DNA of 5,969 nt from an uncultured Tabrizicola sp. (GTDB lineage: Bacteria > Pseudomonadota > Alphaproteobacteria > Rhodobacterales > Rhodobacteraceae): the NCBI GenBank assembly GCA_937858255.1, contig CALLZQ010000840.1, forward strand, positions 1-5,969, written 5' to 3'. Made by a program: the position numbers and the translations under genes. Within the stretch, counting starts at the first letter, position 1. Every line of letters starts with the position of its first letter. Below the pieces are notes generated by a model. That model saw only the letters and a list, made by a program, of their open reading frames with translations, was not told where the DNA came from and did not search any database. Shown piece by piece: positions 5,782 to 5,969 of this stretch.

Positions 5782-5969
5782 ATGTTTCAACCTGTGGTCA
5801 GAAAGACGGCAGCCAGTCGGGCCTTGGCGACCTTTGAGTTGATGTTCCACGGCGCCGTTCGCTCGGTGCGCCGAAACCATGGCAATGCCGTGGTGGGCCT
5901 GTTGATGAACATCTCGCAAATGGTGCTGTTCGTCGTCGTCTTTTACATCATGTTCTCGGTGCTGGGCAT
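5782..5969 (+). CDS. Capsular polysaccharide ABC transporter permease, KpsM-like, N-terminal part
   Basis: The first 62 residues of a membrane protein that continues past the right edge. A basic cytoplasmic N-terminus holds the segment ATFELMFHGAVRSVRRNHGN (16-35), followed by one strongly hydrophobic helix (about 37-61, VVGLLMNISQMVLFVVVFYIMFSVLG). This arrangement, and the phrase running from FELMFH through VRRNHGNA, resembles the ABC-2 type permeases of KpsM/RkpT capsule exporters that I recall from Rhodobacterales. Such a permease pairs with an ATPase (KpsT) and periplasmic and outer-membrane partners (KpsE, KpsD) to export lipid-linked polysaccharide. Those partners would be expected to the right but are not seen. 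The ATG has AGAGG 10 bases upstream. Only a short part is visible, so the subfamily call is less certain than the ABC-2 permease call, and no gene symbol is given. Confidence 0.75.
   Translation, partial: MFQPVVRKTAASRALATFELMFHGAVRSVRRNHGNAVVGLLMNISQMVLFVVVFYIMFSVLG

Noticed and set aside
4943..5842. A 299-codon open frame on the plus strand opposite cysQ and running past the permease start
   Set aside because: It lies opposite the fully motif-supported cysQ and would overlap the permease ATG out of frame. The translation shows no domain.

Overview
The window looks like a capsule or exopolysaccharide locus from a GC-rich alphaproteobacterium. The order Rhodobacterales (Paracoccus/Rhodobacter relatives) is the best guess, from recalled similarity of GalU, CysQ and the start of the ABC permease to proteins of that group. 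No database search was possible, so this placement is an inference.

Layout: six genes read leftward on the minus strand and one reads rightward at the right edge. In transcription order the minus-strand genes are cysQ (PAP phosphatase), a GT-A family 2 glycosyltransferase with an unassigned C-terminal half, galU (UTP-glucose-1-phosphate uridylyltransferase), a GT-B family 4 glycosyltransferase, a second GT-A glycosyltransferase of the Glyco_tranf_2_4 type, and the N-terminal third or so of a Core-2/I-branching (GT14-type) glycosyltransferase that runs off the left edge. The genes are tightly packed. Two junctions are ATGA overlaps (cysQ/GT2 and Glyco_tranf_2_4/GT14). galU and the GT4 gene are separated by one sense codon after the galU stop, in the same frame. 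The only larger gaps are 39 bases before the Glyco_tranf_2_4 gene and 135 bases before galU. The 135-base gap carries two inverted repeats and may hold an internal promoter. Across a divergent intergenic region of about 125 bases lies the 5' end of a KpsM-like ABC-2 permease on the plus strand.

How the genes fit together: GalU supplies UDP-glucose, the precursor of UDP-glucuronate and UDP-galactose. Four different glycosyltransferases could assemble or decorate a surface glycan, and the KpsM-like permease would export it through an ABC-dependent capsule pathway. CysQ removes PAP, the by-product of PAPS-dependent sulfotransferases. Its place at the head of this operon raises the possibility that the glycan is sulfated, although no sulfotransferase lies inside the window.

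There are no RNA genes, mobile elements, CRISPR arrays or convincing rho-independent terminators. No gene-free stretch exceeds 300 bases. Three of the seven genes appear to use non-ATG starts (TTG, TTG, GTG). Nothing here clearly forms a wholly new system. The most interesting points are the cysQ/glycosyltransferase linkage, the same-frame galU/GT4 junction, the unassigned GT2 C-terminus, and the dyads in the two intergenic regions.
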